Source of the DNA: Ananas comosus
Taxonomy: Eukaryota > Streptophyta > Magnoliopsida > Poales > Bromeliaceae
NCBI RefSeq assembly: GCF_001540865.1
Contig: NC_033629.1
Location: 2,850,144 to 2,914,143, forward strand
DNA: 64,000 nt
Direction of reading: 5' to 3'
Shown: positions 33,927 to 45,365 of the stretch, in pieces
Position numbering within the stretch: position 1 is the stretch's first letter
Layout: each line of letters begins with the position of its first letter
Position numbers and translations under genes: made by a program
Notes under the pieces: generated by a model
What the model saw: only the letters and a program-made list of their open reading frames with translations
What the model was told of the DNA's origin: nothing
The model's database searches: none

Positions 33927-34889
33927 CTATATATATTATATAAATGATAAAACTTTTATAAATATATGTTTCAAACAAACAGATGAGATATACAATTATA
34001 ATTGCAACGCTTTTCAAGTATAAACATCCATCTTTACAGTATACTGGCATTTTAACAATCTACCAAATACCTAGTGTAGTTGATAAGAGCAATAGATGGT
34101 TGTTCTCAAATTCGATAACTTAATTTTTTATATTCCTAGGTTACCTTTAGACAATTACAAACAGATAACAGAAAAAGCATGGTTCCTAAAAAAAATATTA
34201 TGGCCAGTTTTGATGTTGCGTGGAAAAGCTTTGTAGAAATTGATGCAATATGGGCATGGCCTAAAAATTCACTAAATTCTTATTAGCATAGTCACTGAGC
34301 AAAAAAAGGCCCACGCTAACATAGAGCTAAAAGAGGCCGATGGGAATTAGATTTAAAACTTACATCATAATTTAGTCCAAAGAAGACATTACTTTGGTTT
34401 TTTCAAAAAAAAAAAAAAGAGCTCAGGGAGCTCACTGTTGTTTCATCGAAACTGGACTTTGGCGCATTGAATAGAGTTCGGTCGAAAACTACTTACGTTA
34501 CTTATATTTTTTTGTGTTATGAAGTAAATTATCATTGTTCTGTGTTTATTTGGATGAACGTCTATTTTAAACTATAATATATATATAATAAGTTAATAAT
34601 AAAATAATATAATTATATTTTTATATAATTAAATTTAATTTAAACAAACGATCATTTATTTTTTATACATAATGATATATACACAATAAATTATAAGTAA
34701 AAAAATATATAATTAATTAATTAATTTTATCATATTTTAATTGCACAAATTAAATTAAAACAATATTAAATTTTAACTAATGCAAATTTTATCAATTTAA
34801 ATAGTCAACTGAATTAAAGCGGTATTGATATCAATTAAATATAGATTGAATATAACTATCTTTATCTAGTATATTATTTTATTATTATT

Positions 34890-35275
34890 TTCGTTACTCT
34901 CTTCACCGTAATGACTTCGGCCCCAATGGAACCGAAGTCTTTACATTTAGGTCAACCCAGGTTTCTATCGATAACTTTTTTATATCCAATAAATATTCGA
35001 TTAGTGATGTTATGGCGGGAAAAACGACTTCCTCCTCCCTTCCACACACTCTCCACCCAAACAAACATTCACAATGATTTTGCTCCTCCTCCAATCTTCC
35101 ACGTTAGCACCTCTCATCTGACGACTTGTTCATTACTGTGAAGTAATAAAAATTTTGATAATTAGGTTGACATGAGATACTAAGTTCGAAGCCTTACTTA
35201 TTTTAAATTCTACTCGGTCTTTTTTTTTGTTTAAGATGAACGATTTGTCTAGATACAACCTTTTCTCTCTACAAT
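34890..35275. repeat. Nested hairpin block and old SINE in the left arm
   Basis: 34896-34945 contains a small hairpin, acttcggccc / aaccgaagt. 35157-35275 resembles a diverged SINE of the window's family in plus orientation (gatactaagttcgaagcc, then a run to ctctctac). The mirror copy is at 40845-41220. The block between them has Cys-Ser-rich-looking frames that are not conserved in the mirror copy. Confidence 0.45.
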
Positions 35276-35763
35276 TAAAAATAAATAAATTAATAGGAGT
35301 TTTTGATTATTGTAAGTAGTTAATTTGAATATAAAGTAGCAAGTTTACTCTCTTTTGCAATCAGTTTCATTACGTACTCTAGAATTATTTTTCTTCTTTT
35401 TTTTTGACTAATTATATACAACTAGAGGTTACGAATTAAGAAATCTTTTAGAGTTAATTTCATTCTCACTTTTTTTTTTTTCTTATCATTATAACGAGCC
35501 AATGTAACAATTGAGTATACGAATTATCCCATTAAATTTAAACCAAAGGAGAGAAACAAAGCAATAGTTTGGACATTCATAGCAATTCTTCTAACAAAGA
35601 AGTATTGAATTATATGATCAGTATCTAACATTAATAGGTAAAATGAGCAGCATTTTTTATTAAGGACGTTAAAAAAGTATATCATAATAGACTGATTGCT
35701 ATGTAGACACAATATTAGTGACGAAAATAGAATATATTTTTTATGTTATTTTTCAACATGCTA

Positions 35764-35935
35764 ACGCAATTTATGCTCGAGCCGAGGAATACTCAAGAGT
35801 CGGGCTTTGAAATGAAATTTCGGTTTTTTATTTTTTATAAGTCAGCTCATTTAATTTGAGTCTGTAGCACGAGATCGAATATCGAGCTGAACCGAGTCGG
35901 AATGCGACGACTCGTCTATTTGCCGCCCATAGATG
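35764..35935. repeat. GAGCC/GGCTC-rich dispersed repeat (left arm copy)
   Basis: Text such as atgctcgagccgaggaatac and cgagctgaaccgagtcgg. It mirrors 40164-40335 in the right arm and is related to 54226-54408, 59030-59158 and 59827-59994. It is non-coding. Confidence 0.6.
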
Positions 35936-36182
35936 ACAGTGGAGTCAAGCAGTGAGTTATAATTATACACTTTTATTTGGTGAATAAGGAGTAAAATATT
36001 AAAACTATTAATTTATGTTATGGCACATGGTTGCCGAACTAAATTACATTATTCAATGAGGTTAAATTTCTATAGTCCTGTAAATATAATGAATGACAAA
36101 GGATATCCCTCCAAATTTCAAATTTATATTTGTTTCTCAAAAAATTCTGATTTTTTAATATGTTCTTCTGATTTTTTTACGT

Positions 36183-36822
36183 TAGGATAGTTTTTGGATT
36201 GGGTACTAAGAGGGAGGGATAGGGGTTATCCCCAGTTTGTACCCAACATATTTTTTGGTGGTGGGACACTTGTTCCACTTACCCGGTACAACCGGCTATA
36301 GAGTTAGCGAAACTTGTTCCACCCAGGGGTGGAAACTGTTCACCCTCGGCTACAAGAGAGAGAGAGAAGATTTTTTTTTTTTAATATTTAAAGTTTTAAA
36401 AAAATTTATAATTTATAATTTAAAATTAAATTTATAATTTTAAGTATAAATTTAATTTCATATTTTTAACATTTTTAAATAATGATATTTTTATTTTTAA
36501 TAAATTTAATTGATATTTCTATAGACTTTCAATTTAATATTGGTCTTAAATTAATAAATAGGATATTTAAATTAAATTCTTAAATAAAATTTAAATTTAA
36601 TTTCAATTTTAAAATTTAAAATGTAAAATTTCCAATTTAAATTTCAGTTTAAATTAAAATTAATTATGGGTAAAATCCATTATTTTACTATTTATAGACT
36701 ATAACTATTCCCTGTTATATCACGTTTTCATCAAACATAATTTTTTATTTAGCTTTACTATCACATTTTCATCCAAACAAAAATATATTTTGTTCTCTAC
36801 GAAACCATATTGTACATATCCG
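36183..36822. mobile_element. Tourist-like element (left arm copy)
   Basis: Mirror of 39208-39900. The end gatagtttttggattgggta lies at 36187, with a ccggtacaaccggctata hairpin region inside. 36370-36660 is made of aaatttaaat words. The far end, near 36820, is eroded. Confidence 0.55.
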
Positions 36823-36840
36823 ACGGATATAATAAACGAA

Positions 36841-37165
36841 GGGGCTCAAAATCAACGGCTGAAAATAAAAATCTTACAAAACGTGATAATATGACGTTAA
36901 AATTTTAGATCAAAGATATTGATCTTGTTTTATATAGTATAAAGAATTTTCTATCAAAATTTCACGTGATTTGGATATTTCTACACCGTTAAACTTACAA
37001 ACGACTCACGGCGACAATTAAAATTATTAATTTTGAGCCCCTTCGATACTTCGAATACTCTAGATCAAGTTTAACGGAGTCGATCGACGATTCAAAAGTC
37101 GCAACATCGAAAACGAGCTGGAAGCACGGAAGGCTCCGTGCTTCCGATAGGATAGTAGCCTTACT
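36841..37165. mobile_element. Right half of a chain-type MITE, interior B
   Basis: Begins abruptly with ggggctcaaaatcaacggct inside interior B. It ends gcacggaaggctccgtgctt followed by gatagtagccttact. The left half is not adjacent; the left part at 32611-32735 would pair with it. Confidence 0.7.
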
Positions 37166-37166
37166 C

Positions 37167-37178
<12 letters not shown>

Positions 37179-37222
<44 letters not shown>
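37179..37222. repeat. (GA)n microsatellite at an element's left end
   Basis: About 44 bases of GA, preceded by (TA)n and followed directly by the left end of the element at 37223. Confidence 0.92.
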
Positions 37223-37223
<1 letters not shown>

Positions 37224-37756
37224 TATATACTATCCTATTAATAAGATTGAGAATATTGTCCTATCAAGTCATTTTGAATAATAAAAACTTTAAATTAATA
37301 ATCGGCACCGTTGAAATTGATCTACACAATTAGAAATGTTTAGAAACTAAATTTTGTAATATTTAAAAATTATTATTAGGTTCATCGAAAAGTTTAAAAA
37401 ATGAATGGTCATAAATGAATAACCTTCTTAAAATAGAGGTTAGACTTTCTCAATACATAATCAGAATTATTAAACATTATCTAAATAGTATAAAGAATTT
37501 TTCTATCAAAACTTCAAGCAATTTGGATTGCTCTACACCGTTAAACAAGCAAACGGCTCATATAGACCGTCAAAAATTGTCGATTTCACGACACTTTGAT
37601 CACCATGTAAATAATTTTTAAAATTTATGAAATTTAGTTTCTAAATATTTCAAATAGTCTAGATCAACTTCAACAGCTCCGATCATCGATTCGGAATCTT
37701 TATCATCAAGAACAACTTGATAGGACAAATGCTACTATCCTCTTAAGTAGCCCTAG
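37223..37756. mobile_element. Chain-type MITE, T7 ends, interior B, full length
   Basis: The left end tatatactatcctattaata leads to 'gtcctatcaagt'. The right end mirrors this with 'acttgatagga' and 'ctcttaagtagcccta'. Interior B words: aataatcggcaccgttgaa and acagctccgatcatcgattc. About 534 bp, between GA and TA tracts (TA 37759-37789). Confidence 0.8.
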
Positions 37757-37791
<35 letters not shown>

Positions 37792-37877
37792 CTTATTCAT
37801 GAAATAAATAGGTACTCGTTTAATTATAGATATTTTGGATGATAAGAAAGTAACTGCATATTTTTTTTAATGGTAAC

Positions 37878-38203
37878 CTTAAATACCATTTTTGTAGTTT
37901 CGCACTTTCTTACTTTATTATTCTGTGGTTTAAAGGATATTTTTTATTTTTATCTTTTCATCAGCTTTTTCTTTAATATTTCGTTAAATTATATACAGAA
38001 AACTTTAAATACCCCACATAGGTTTATTGAATATTCACTTTAATACCCTGTAGTTTTAACTTTGTCACTGATTTAACGAAAAAAAATTAAAGAAATCGAT
38101 AATAAAAAGATAAAAATAAAATCACAGGGCACTAAATTGATACACTTTAAATCACCGAATACTAAGGTAAGAAAGTGTGAAACCATAAGGATGGTATTTG
38201 AAG
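37878..38203. mobile_element. Foldback element with long inverted arms
   Basis: The left arm (37878-37995: cttaaataccatttttgtag, cgcactttcttac) and the right arm (38068-38203: gtaagaaagtgtgaaacca, atggtatttgaag) are reverse complements with scattered changes. The spacer is about 70 bp. No coding potential. Confidence 0.72.
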
Positions 38204-39207
38204 TTTTTCTTTTTTCTAATTCTTTTAAATATTTTTTGAGAAAGTGAATACACATGGGACCACAAAATCCCCTTCTACAGTCTCACGTTATGCAATCTAT
38301 ATATTTAAGACTATATTATCTAATATCTATGGTATATTATGATATTTTAAATAGTAAATTATATCATAATATTTTTAAAAATTATATATATATAGTGTTT
38401 GAAAACTATATAAACATAAAAAGGTACCTTCCGAGTTGCTCGCATATCTATCCAATAGCTCGCTCATGAGCCGGTATGAGTAAAAATATTGACTATTCAA
38501 AAATTTGCGAGTAAATTCTATTTATACCTGCATGACTCACGAGTATGATGACCCGTTCGTGGATTATCCAACCCTTTTTTTGGCCCGGTAAGATCGAGGA
38601 AAAAAAATTTAAGAAGTTATAATTAAATTCTTTAATAACAGTACTCATGCTTAATTAATTAACGATTAATTAATGTATTAAATAATTTATTAATTAATAT
38701 TTATAATTATCTAACATTAACATTTTTCCTGATTAATTAATAAATTAATTACTAAATTATTATTTAATTAATATTTGATGTTAATTAATTATTTAAAATT
38801 ATAATTATTTTTATTCCTACCATTTATCTCTAACTATCCAAATGTTATTTTTTTTATTTTTAAAAATAATTTAATTTTTATTCAAACATAAAATTAATCT
38901 TGTTCTCGCTTATTTTTAAAATTATTTAAATAACCAAAAATAACTTTTTTCTGAATCAAACGCTGCGTAAGAGCGCGTGCGTATGGTTATGCATCATGCA
39001 TGCACGTAGTATAGTCATAGTGTATGCTTATGCATGCTCGTAGTATAATCATAGTGTACGTTATTTTATGATCTTTTATACAGAAGTGTTCATATATTTT
39101 ATTTTATTATGTATTACAGGTTTACACTTAATAAGGAGCTCTTTTATTGTATCTGATTACAACTTTGTGATAGCAAAATTAAAAATATAAACAGTTCTTT
39201 AGGGCTT
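38204..39207. other. AT-rich spacer of the large inverted duplication
   Basis: No gene was recognised. 38630-38800 is attaattaa-rich. 38985-39055 has a short direct repeat of 'atgcatgc-cgtagtataatcatagtgta'. Confidence 0.5.
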
Positions 39208-39900
39208 CATTTGGTTCGGGTATAAGCAAGAACTAGTTATACCGGGGATAGGTACAAGTATGGTTTTCGTAGGAACAAAAATATTTTTTTGTTTGGATGA
39301 AAATGTGAGTATAAGCTGAAACTAGAAAAATTATGTTTGGATGAAAATGTGAGTATAATGTGGAATAGTTGATAGTTATAAATAGAAAATAATGATTTTA
39401 CCCCTATAATTAAATTTAATTTTTAAACTGAAAAATTTTAAATTGGAAATTTTAACTTTTAAATTTTAAAATTTGAAATTAAATTTTAAATTTTAATTTT
39501 TAGAATTTTAATTTTAAATATCTAATTTTAAATTTAAGACCAAATTTAAATTTGAAAGCTATAAAATATCAAATTTAAAATTTAAAAAATAAAAATATCA
39601 TATTTAAAATTTAAAAATATGAAATTTAAAATTTATAATTTAAAATTATAAATTTAATTTTTAAAATTATAAATTATAAATTTTAAAAATTTAAATTTAA
39701 AAAAAAAAATCTCTCTCTCTCTCTTGTACCGAGGGGTGGAACAAGTTGTTCCACCCCTGGGTGGGAACAAGTGTTCCTACCCTATAGCCGGTTGTACCGG
39801 GTAGGTGGGAACAAGTGTTCCCACCCACCAAAAATGATGTTTGGGTACAACTGGGGGGATAACCCCCTTATCCCCCTCTTGTACCCAATCCAAACACTAT
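39208..39900. mobile_element. Tourist-like element (right arm copy)
   Basis: The left end ggcttcatttggttcgggta and the complement of the right end, agtgtttggattgggtac, are similar. Inside are aaatttaaaa-rich text and a cluster of short palindromes (gtggaacaagttgttccac, cctatagccggttgtaccgg). No clean 3-bp target duplication was found. Confidence 0.6.
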
Positions 39901-40163
39901 CTAACGGTAACAAATCAGAGGAACATATTTAAAAACATCAGAATTTTTTGAGAAACAACATATAAAATTTGAAATTTGGAGGGATATCCATTTGTCATTC
40001 ATTATATTTACAGGGACCTATACGAAATTAACCCATTGAATAATGTAAATTTAGTCGGCAACCATGTGCAATAAAATAAATTATATAGTTGTAATATTTT
40101 CTACTCTATTCAACCAAATAAAAAGTGTATAATTATAACTCCTGCATTTGGACTCCACTGTCA

Positions 40164-40335
40164 GCTAGGGCGGGCAAATGAGCGAGTCGGCTCGCATTCG
40201 ATCGTGTTCAGCTGATATTCGATTCTCGCCAGAGCAGCTCTGACTCCCAAAATTAAATGAGCTGAGCTTGAAAAAAAAAAAAAAACTCGAAATTCATTTC
40301 AAGCCGAGCTTGAGTATTCCTCGGCTCGAGCATAA
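40164..40335. repeat. GAGCC/GGCTC-rich dispersed repeat (right arm copy)
   Basis: gggcgggcaaatgagcgagt, caagccgagcttgagtattc and similar words. It is the mirror copy of 35764-35935. Several such copies exist in the window and none codes for protein. Confidence 0.6.
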
Positions 40336-40844
40336 TTGCGTTACGCATGATGAGAAAATATAATAAAAAAATATATGTTTATTTTCGTACTTAATATTGT
40401 GTCTACATAGCAATCAGTCGATTATGATATATTTTTTACGCCTTATAAAAAAATGCTGCTCATTTTACCTATTAATGTTAGATACTGATGATGATAATCA
40501 ATCTCTTTGTTAGAAGAGATTGCTATGAATGTCAAACTCTTTTTGTTTTCTCTCTTTTTTGTTTAAATTTAAATGGGATAATTCGTATATCAATTGGTTA
40601 ATTGGCTCGTTATGCCATGATAATGAGAAAAAAAAAAAGTGAGAATGGAAATTAACCTAAAAGTTTCTTAATTTGTAACCTCTAGTTTGATATAAATTAG
40701 TCAAAAAAAAAGAGGAAAATAATTAGCTAGAGTAGTAGATGAAACTGATTGCAAAAGAGAGTAAATTGGCCACTTTATATTCAAAAACTACTTAACAATA
40801 TTCAAAAACTCCTACTTAATTTATTTATTTTTAATTTGTAGAGA

Positions 40845-41220
40845 GAAAAGGTTGTATGCTATCCAATTCGTTCATTTAAACAAAAAAAATGACCCGAGCT
40901 AGAATTATAAAATAAGTAAGCTTCGAACTTAGTATCTCATGTACCAATTATCAAATCTTTTATTACTCACAGTAAGAACAGTCGGTCAGAGTGAGAGGTG
41001 CTAACGTGGAAGGAGGGAGGAGGGGAGGCAAAATCATTGTGATGTTTGTTTGGGTGGAAGTGTGGTGGAAGTGGAGAGGAGGGAAGTCGTTTTCGCCATA
41101 AACGATCACTTTCGTTGTTTGGTTCGCCATAAAAAAGTTACGATTGAAACTCGGGTTGACCTTAAATGGCGTAATTGACTTCGGTCCATTGTGGGCCGAA
41201 GTCAATTACGGTGAAGAGAG
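40845..41220. repeat. Old SINE (minus) and hairpin block in the right arm
   Basis: 40845-40962: gtatgctatccaattcgttc and cttcgaacttagtatctcat match the complement of the SINE family, weakly. 41155-41210: gacttcggtcc and gggccgaagtc form a short hairpin. A minus-strand open frame across 40963-41205 is not kept in the mirror arm, so no gene is called. Confidence 0.45.
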
Positions 41221-42217
41221 GTGAAGAAATAATAATAAAATAATATACTAGATAAAGATAGTTATATTCAAATATATTTAATTATGATACTAATTACCCT
41301 TTTATTCAGTTGACATATTTAAAATATGATAAAATTTGATTAGTTAAAATTTAATATTTTCTTTATTTAATTTGTGCAATTAAAATATGATAAAAATTAA
41401 TTAATTAATTATTAATATTTTTTTTACTTTATAATTTTATTGTTGTATTACTATCATTTATGTATAAAAAAATAATATAGTTGTTTTAAATTAAATTTTA
41501 ATTATATAAAAATATAATTATATTATTTTTATTTATTAAATTATTTATTATTTATATATAAATTATAGTTTTAAATCGTAGACTTTCTACCAAATAAACA
41601 GCAGAACTAATGAAACTTTACTTTCATAACTACAAAACAAATAGTAAGAACGAAGTAGTTTTCACCGAACTCTATTTCAACCCAAAGTCCAGTTTCGATG
41701 AAACAAACATGCCCTGAGCCTTTTTTTTTTTTTTGAAAAAACCCAAAGTAGTGTCTTCTTTGGACTAATTTATGAATGTATAGTTTTTAAATCCCTAATT
41801 CCATGGGCCTCTTTTAGCTCTTATGTTAGGCGTGGGCCTTTTGTTTGCTCAGTGACTATTGCTAATAGTTTAGGAATTGTTAGAGCCATGCCCATATGCA
41901 TCAATTTTCACAAGCTTTTCACAACATCAAACTTGGCCATAATTTTTTTTTAGCCATGATTTTTCTGTTATCTGTTTTGTATATTTTCTGAAAAGGTTAA
42001 CTAGGAATATAAAACAATTAAGTTTCGAATTTGAGACAACCATTATGCTCTTATCCAACTACACTAGGAGGTTATTTGGTTAGATGTTTTAAAATGCAGT
42101 ATAGTTAAAGATGGATGTTTATACTTGAAAACGTTGCAATTATAATTGTGTATATCTCATCTGGTTTTGTGTTGAGAAATATATTTATAAAATTTTATCA
42201 CTTTATATATATATATA

Positions 42218-42447
42218 GTGTAGAGTTACTATGCTATCGAAAGCATAAAGTATAGTGCTTCTGATTTTTTAGCCCTTAAATTAAAAATTCTACGGTTGAG
42301 ATCATAGCGGTCCCCTTAGGGTTGAATGATCCTCATTGGTTAATAATATTAATCCAATAGTTAGAAATGATCAATGTGGTTGATATAAGGGCTAAAAAAT
42401 TAGAAGCACAAACCATTTTATGCTTCCAATAGTACAGTAGCTCTACT
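42218..42447. mobile_element. Chain-type MITE, T4 ends, interior A
   Basis: gtgtagagttactatgctat on the left and ccaatagtacagtagctcta on the right. It is preceded by (TA)n and followed by a CT tract then TA. Confidence 0.82.
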
Positions 42448-42473
42448 CTCTCTCTCTCTCTCTATATATATAT

Positions 42474-43020
42474 AATTAGGTTACTATATTATCTATAGTA
42501 CCGAAGCTTCGGTAGTATAGTCTTGTTTTTTATTTTAGAGTGTTCAAATTAACGATTCACACCGTTAAATATGATCTAAGATATATGAAGTTCTTAGAAA
42601 TAAAATTTTAGTTTCTTCGATATCGTTTACTTAATAAATAAATTATGTCAAAATGGACGGTGAAAATTGAATAATTTTTAAAATTTGAGCATAGGACTTT
42701 TAAATTCAAGATAAAAAATGTTAACCTTAATCTAGATAGTTTAAAATATTTTCTATCAAAATTTGAAGAAATTTAGATTCTTCTATACCGTTAAACTCCA
42801 AATTCGTCATAGTAGCCATTAAAAATTGACAATTTTGAAATAACTTAATCATAAAGTAAATTATGTCGAAAAAAATAAAATTTTATTCTTAAAAACTTCA
42901 TATACCCTAGATTATATTTAACGGTGTGGATCGTTAAATTTGAACATCCTAAGATCGAAAACAAAACTATAGTACCGAAGCTTACCGAAGCTTCGGTACT
43001 ATAGATAGTATAGTAACATA

Positions 43021-43024
<4 letters not shown>
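42474..43024. mobile_element. Chain-type MITE, T3 ends, interior B
   Basis: Left aattaggttactatattatc and agtaccgaagcttcggtag; right cttcggtactatagatagta. The right end contains a 10-bp tandem duplication (accgaagctt twice, 42972-42993). It is followed by (TA)n at 43025-43059 and an N at 43061. Confidence 0.85.
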
Positions 43025-43060
<36 letters not shown>

Positions 43061-43169
43061 NAAAAAAAAAAAAAACAATCGAGTCGATGGGGCAGGAAGA
43101 AATAAAATATAGATTCAAGTGAAAAGCCTTGGCCCATATCAACGTTTCCAAGTACTAGAACATATATAC

Positions 43170-43866
43170 GTCATTAAGACCGTAAGTTAGTTAATTCGGA
43201 TTAAAAATTCGATACTGGCATAATTCGGATAAATTCATCTCCTAATTATTAAATTCGTTGAAAAATATGGCTAAAAAACGAATTCGCCAATTATTCGGAT
43301 ACGTGATTTATACAGATATTATACGTTCACCAATTAAAAATTCGAGATCAAAATTCGGCTATTAAATTAAATTTGTTTTCGCTCAAAATTTATGCTATTA
43401 GTGTAACTATTCATATTTTTTAAAAATATAAGAATAAAGAGCTACAAAATTAAGCTAATTAAGTAAAAAAATAACAAACTATATTATGCCTTAAAATAAA
43501 TAAATAAATAAGCAAATAAGAGATTAAGATAATTCATAAGAGATTAAATTTTTTTGATCGAGAGATTTTTTTTTTGGGGTCCGAAATGTTTTTTCTTTTT
43601 TCTATTTTGGTTGGAAAGGGTTTTTTTTTTTTCTTTTTTTCTGTTTTGGGCGAGCCGCGAGGCCCGCGAGCACGGGTGGGGGTGCGAGCGCGAACGTGGG
43701 CGCAGGCGGCAAGCCGAATTTTTGGCCGAATAATTCGACCATCACGAATTATTCGCGAATAAGTATTTTTACCGAACAAACGCGTTTTTTTTCAAATTTT
43801 CGAAAAAATACGAATTCGACCGTCTAATTCGTCTTCTAAAAATTCGTGAATAATTCATGACTTTAC
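43170..43866. repeat. AATTCG-rich dispersed repeat
   Basis: Packed with attcg words (aattcggataaattc, gaattattcgcgaataag, attcgtgaataattcatgac). It includes a GC-rich patch at 43648-43715 (gagcacgggtggg, gcgcgaacgtgggcg). It occurs in both copies of the duplication; copy 2 lacks about 60 bp at its left end. The element class is unknown. Confidence 0.55.
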
Positions 43867-44054
43867 TAACATAGATTAAGACAAGCCCCGATTTATAATA
43901 GAGAATTTATTAATCCCACAGATTAGACCTCAACGGTATGAACTGAAATTGAAATACCTAATTTAACTTTTAAAAACACTCCCTAGCAAGCTAGTTGCAA
44001 AATGGTGGTCCTATGTAAAGAGCATTGATAATTTAGAATCATTGAGGCTTCAAA

Positions 44055-45365
44055 TTACCCTTCACCAGCAGATGGCAAAACCCAAATAGGAGGGGAAGAG
44101 GGAGAGTAGGACGCAACTTGGTCGAGATAATGAACCTCCCAGTCTTTCAAGGTGCAGTAGCCTGTGTCGCGGCCCGCTCCGCGGCCTCCCAGTGAGATGG
44201 CGGACCAGGGGCTCAAGTCGTCGCCGTCGGTAAAGTAAATGCAGTTCCGCTTGCACCATCGAAGGTCGGTAGCCGAGACGGAGACGGAGGTGTTCCTCCC
44301 TAGAAACAGAGCGCCGTCTCCTAAGCTCTCTATCATCTCCCACGCGCTGCTGGACGGGTCGAGCCTGAAGACGTGGAAGCCGAACGTGAGGTACTGCAGC
44401 AGCGGCTTATCGGGCCTGCTCTTCTTCGAAGGCCGCCGCTTTCGTAAGACCTGCAGGAGCGAGCCTTGGTGTTCGACTAGATACGTAGAATTTCCCCAAA
44501 TCAGATCGTCGTAAGGGATCCCGAAGGCGATCACCTCCACTAAGGGCTCTTCGGCACTTCCGACGGGAGGGATGCTGCATCTCATGACCGTGCCGTGAAG
44601 ATTGACCACGTAGAACTGCCCCTTGTAGTACACGGCGTCCTCTAATGGGCCCCACTTGTACGTGAACTGCCTCCAGTCCCAGCTCAAGATAGTCCACGCA
44701 GCGTCGCCGGGCCTTGCGTAGGCGAGCTTGTTATCTGACCATCCGTATATGGCGAGCGCCACGCAGTCCGAGCCCTTCTTCGCGGGGCTGCAGGATAAGA
44801 CCACCTTTGTTATAAAACTCTGATACCTCTCCCGCACCGTCCGCTGCTGGTTTTGTGCTATCAGTTCTTCTGGAAATGTGTGATCTTCGGGCGGCAGTAA
44901 AAGCGTGGACTGCGAAGGGAGAGGGATCCGGATTCTCGATATCGGATTGAGAATGTGCATCTCCTCGCCCTCGACGGCCTCTCCGAGCGTCACGAGCCAG
45001 CCGTCCGTGGAGCCTACGCACCGTCGGCGGCAGGCCTCCGGGAGGGGCAGCTCATGGATCTTGTCCTCCGACAAGCTGTAGAAACTGCGGGTGTGCCCGC
45101 CGCCTGATCCGGGGTAGTCCTCCTCGGTGAGGAGCAGCCACGGCATCTGATGCTTGAGAGGCAGCAGGTCGTCCGCGGCGGCAGCGCGCCACGCCTTGCA
45201 GACAGAGGTGAAGTTGGTCAAATCGGTGTCGGGATTGATTCGCCAGAGAATTTTGGCCAATATCCCGACCGGAAGTTCGGCCCATGGTCCCGGAGACGGC
45301 GGTGCAGTGGTCGCGGCATCCACATCACCTGCGGGGCAGGGGCAGGGGCGGCGCATCTTCTCCAT
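44055..45365 (-). CDS. F-box protein with DUF295 (KIB1-4-type) C-terminal domain
   Basis: A single-exon minus-strand gene of 436 residues (ATG at 45363-45365, TAA at 44055-44057). Residues 28-63 form an F-box (WAELPVGILAKIL, LTNFTSVCKAWRAAA), which binds SKP1 in SCF ubiquitin ligases. Residues about 95-400 follow the DUF295 pattern: SFYSLSEDKIHELPLPE, GSTDGWLVTLGE, HILNPISRIRIPLP, DCVALAIYGWSDNKLAYARP, YYKGQFYVVNLHGTVMRC, HVFRLD and RNCIYFTDGDD. That pattern is a beta-propeller-like region shared with Arabidopsis KIB proteins. Such proteins select targets for ubiquitination; the target here is unknown. Coding DNA is GC-rich against an AT-rich background, as in many monocot genes. The N-terminus is Pro/Ala/Cys-rich, and length is usual for the family. 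A damaged copy lies at 49032-50587. Confidence 0.92.
   Translation of the reverse strand: MEKMRRPCPCPAGDVDAATTAPPSPGPWAELPVGILAKILWRINPDTDLTNFTSVCKAWRAAAADDLLPLKHQMPWLLLTEEDYPGSGGGHTRSFYSLSEDKIHELPLPEACRRRCVGSTDGWLVTLGEAVEGEEMHILNPISRIRIPLPSQSTLLLPPEDHTFPEELIAQNQQRTVRERYQSFITKVVLSCSPAKKGSDCVALAIYGWSDNKLAYARPGDAAWTILSWDWRQFTYKWGPLEDAVYYKGQFYVVNLHGTVMRCSIPPVGSAEEPLVEVIAFGIPYDDLIWGNSTYLVEHQGSLLQVLRKRRPSKKSRPDKPLLQYLTFGFHVFRLDPSSSAWEMIESLGDGALFLGRNTSVSVSATDLRWCKRNCIYFTDGDDLSPWSAISLGGRGAGRDTGYCTLKDWEVHYLDQVASYSPSSPPIWVLPSAGEG

Larger units (their letters stand above)
33135..36822. repeat. Large inverted duplication, left arm
   Basis: Reads as the reverse complement of 39240-43024. Matching anchors: the T3 and T4 chain elements at the outer end; 'aattgcaacgcttttcaag' (33997) against 'cttgaaaacgttgcaatta' (42124); the actggactttgg block; the cggcccc / gggccgaag hairpin at 34917; the GAGCC-rich block; and ggattgggtact (36195) against gtacccaatcc (39882). 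The outer 800 bp of this arm are noisier than the right arm. No gene was found. Minor internal repeats are annotated separately. Confidence 0.85.
39240..43024. repeat. Large inverted duplication, right arm
   Basis: Reverse complement of 33135-36822. The order of contents is mirrored: Tourist-like element, GAGCC-rich block, old SINE, hairpin block with gggccgaagtcaattacg, AT-rich stretch, then T4 and T3 chain elements. By eye most positions match, with scattered substitutions and indels. Both arms carry the same nested elements, so the duplication followed those insertions. Confidence 0.85.

Noticed and set aside
28607..36860. The same 22 bases (aaggggctcaaaatcaacgg and two more) occur at the end of a left MITE half (28607-28628) and at the start of a right half (36839-36860), as if 8.2 kb had been inserted with a target duplication.
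   Set aside because: The two halves carry different end types (T2 on the left, a gcacgg type on the right), so they are not halves of one element. The shared bases are simply part of interior B.
40963..41205. Minus-strand open frame of 80 residues with an apparently non-random start.
   Set aside because: The mirror arm (34911-35141) does not keep the frame or protein. The block lies in repeat DNA and contains a hairpin.
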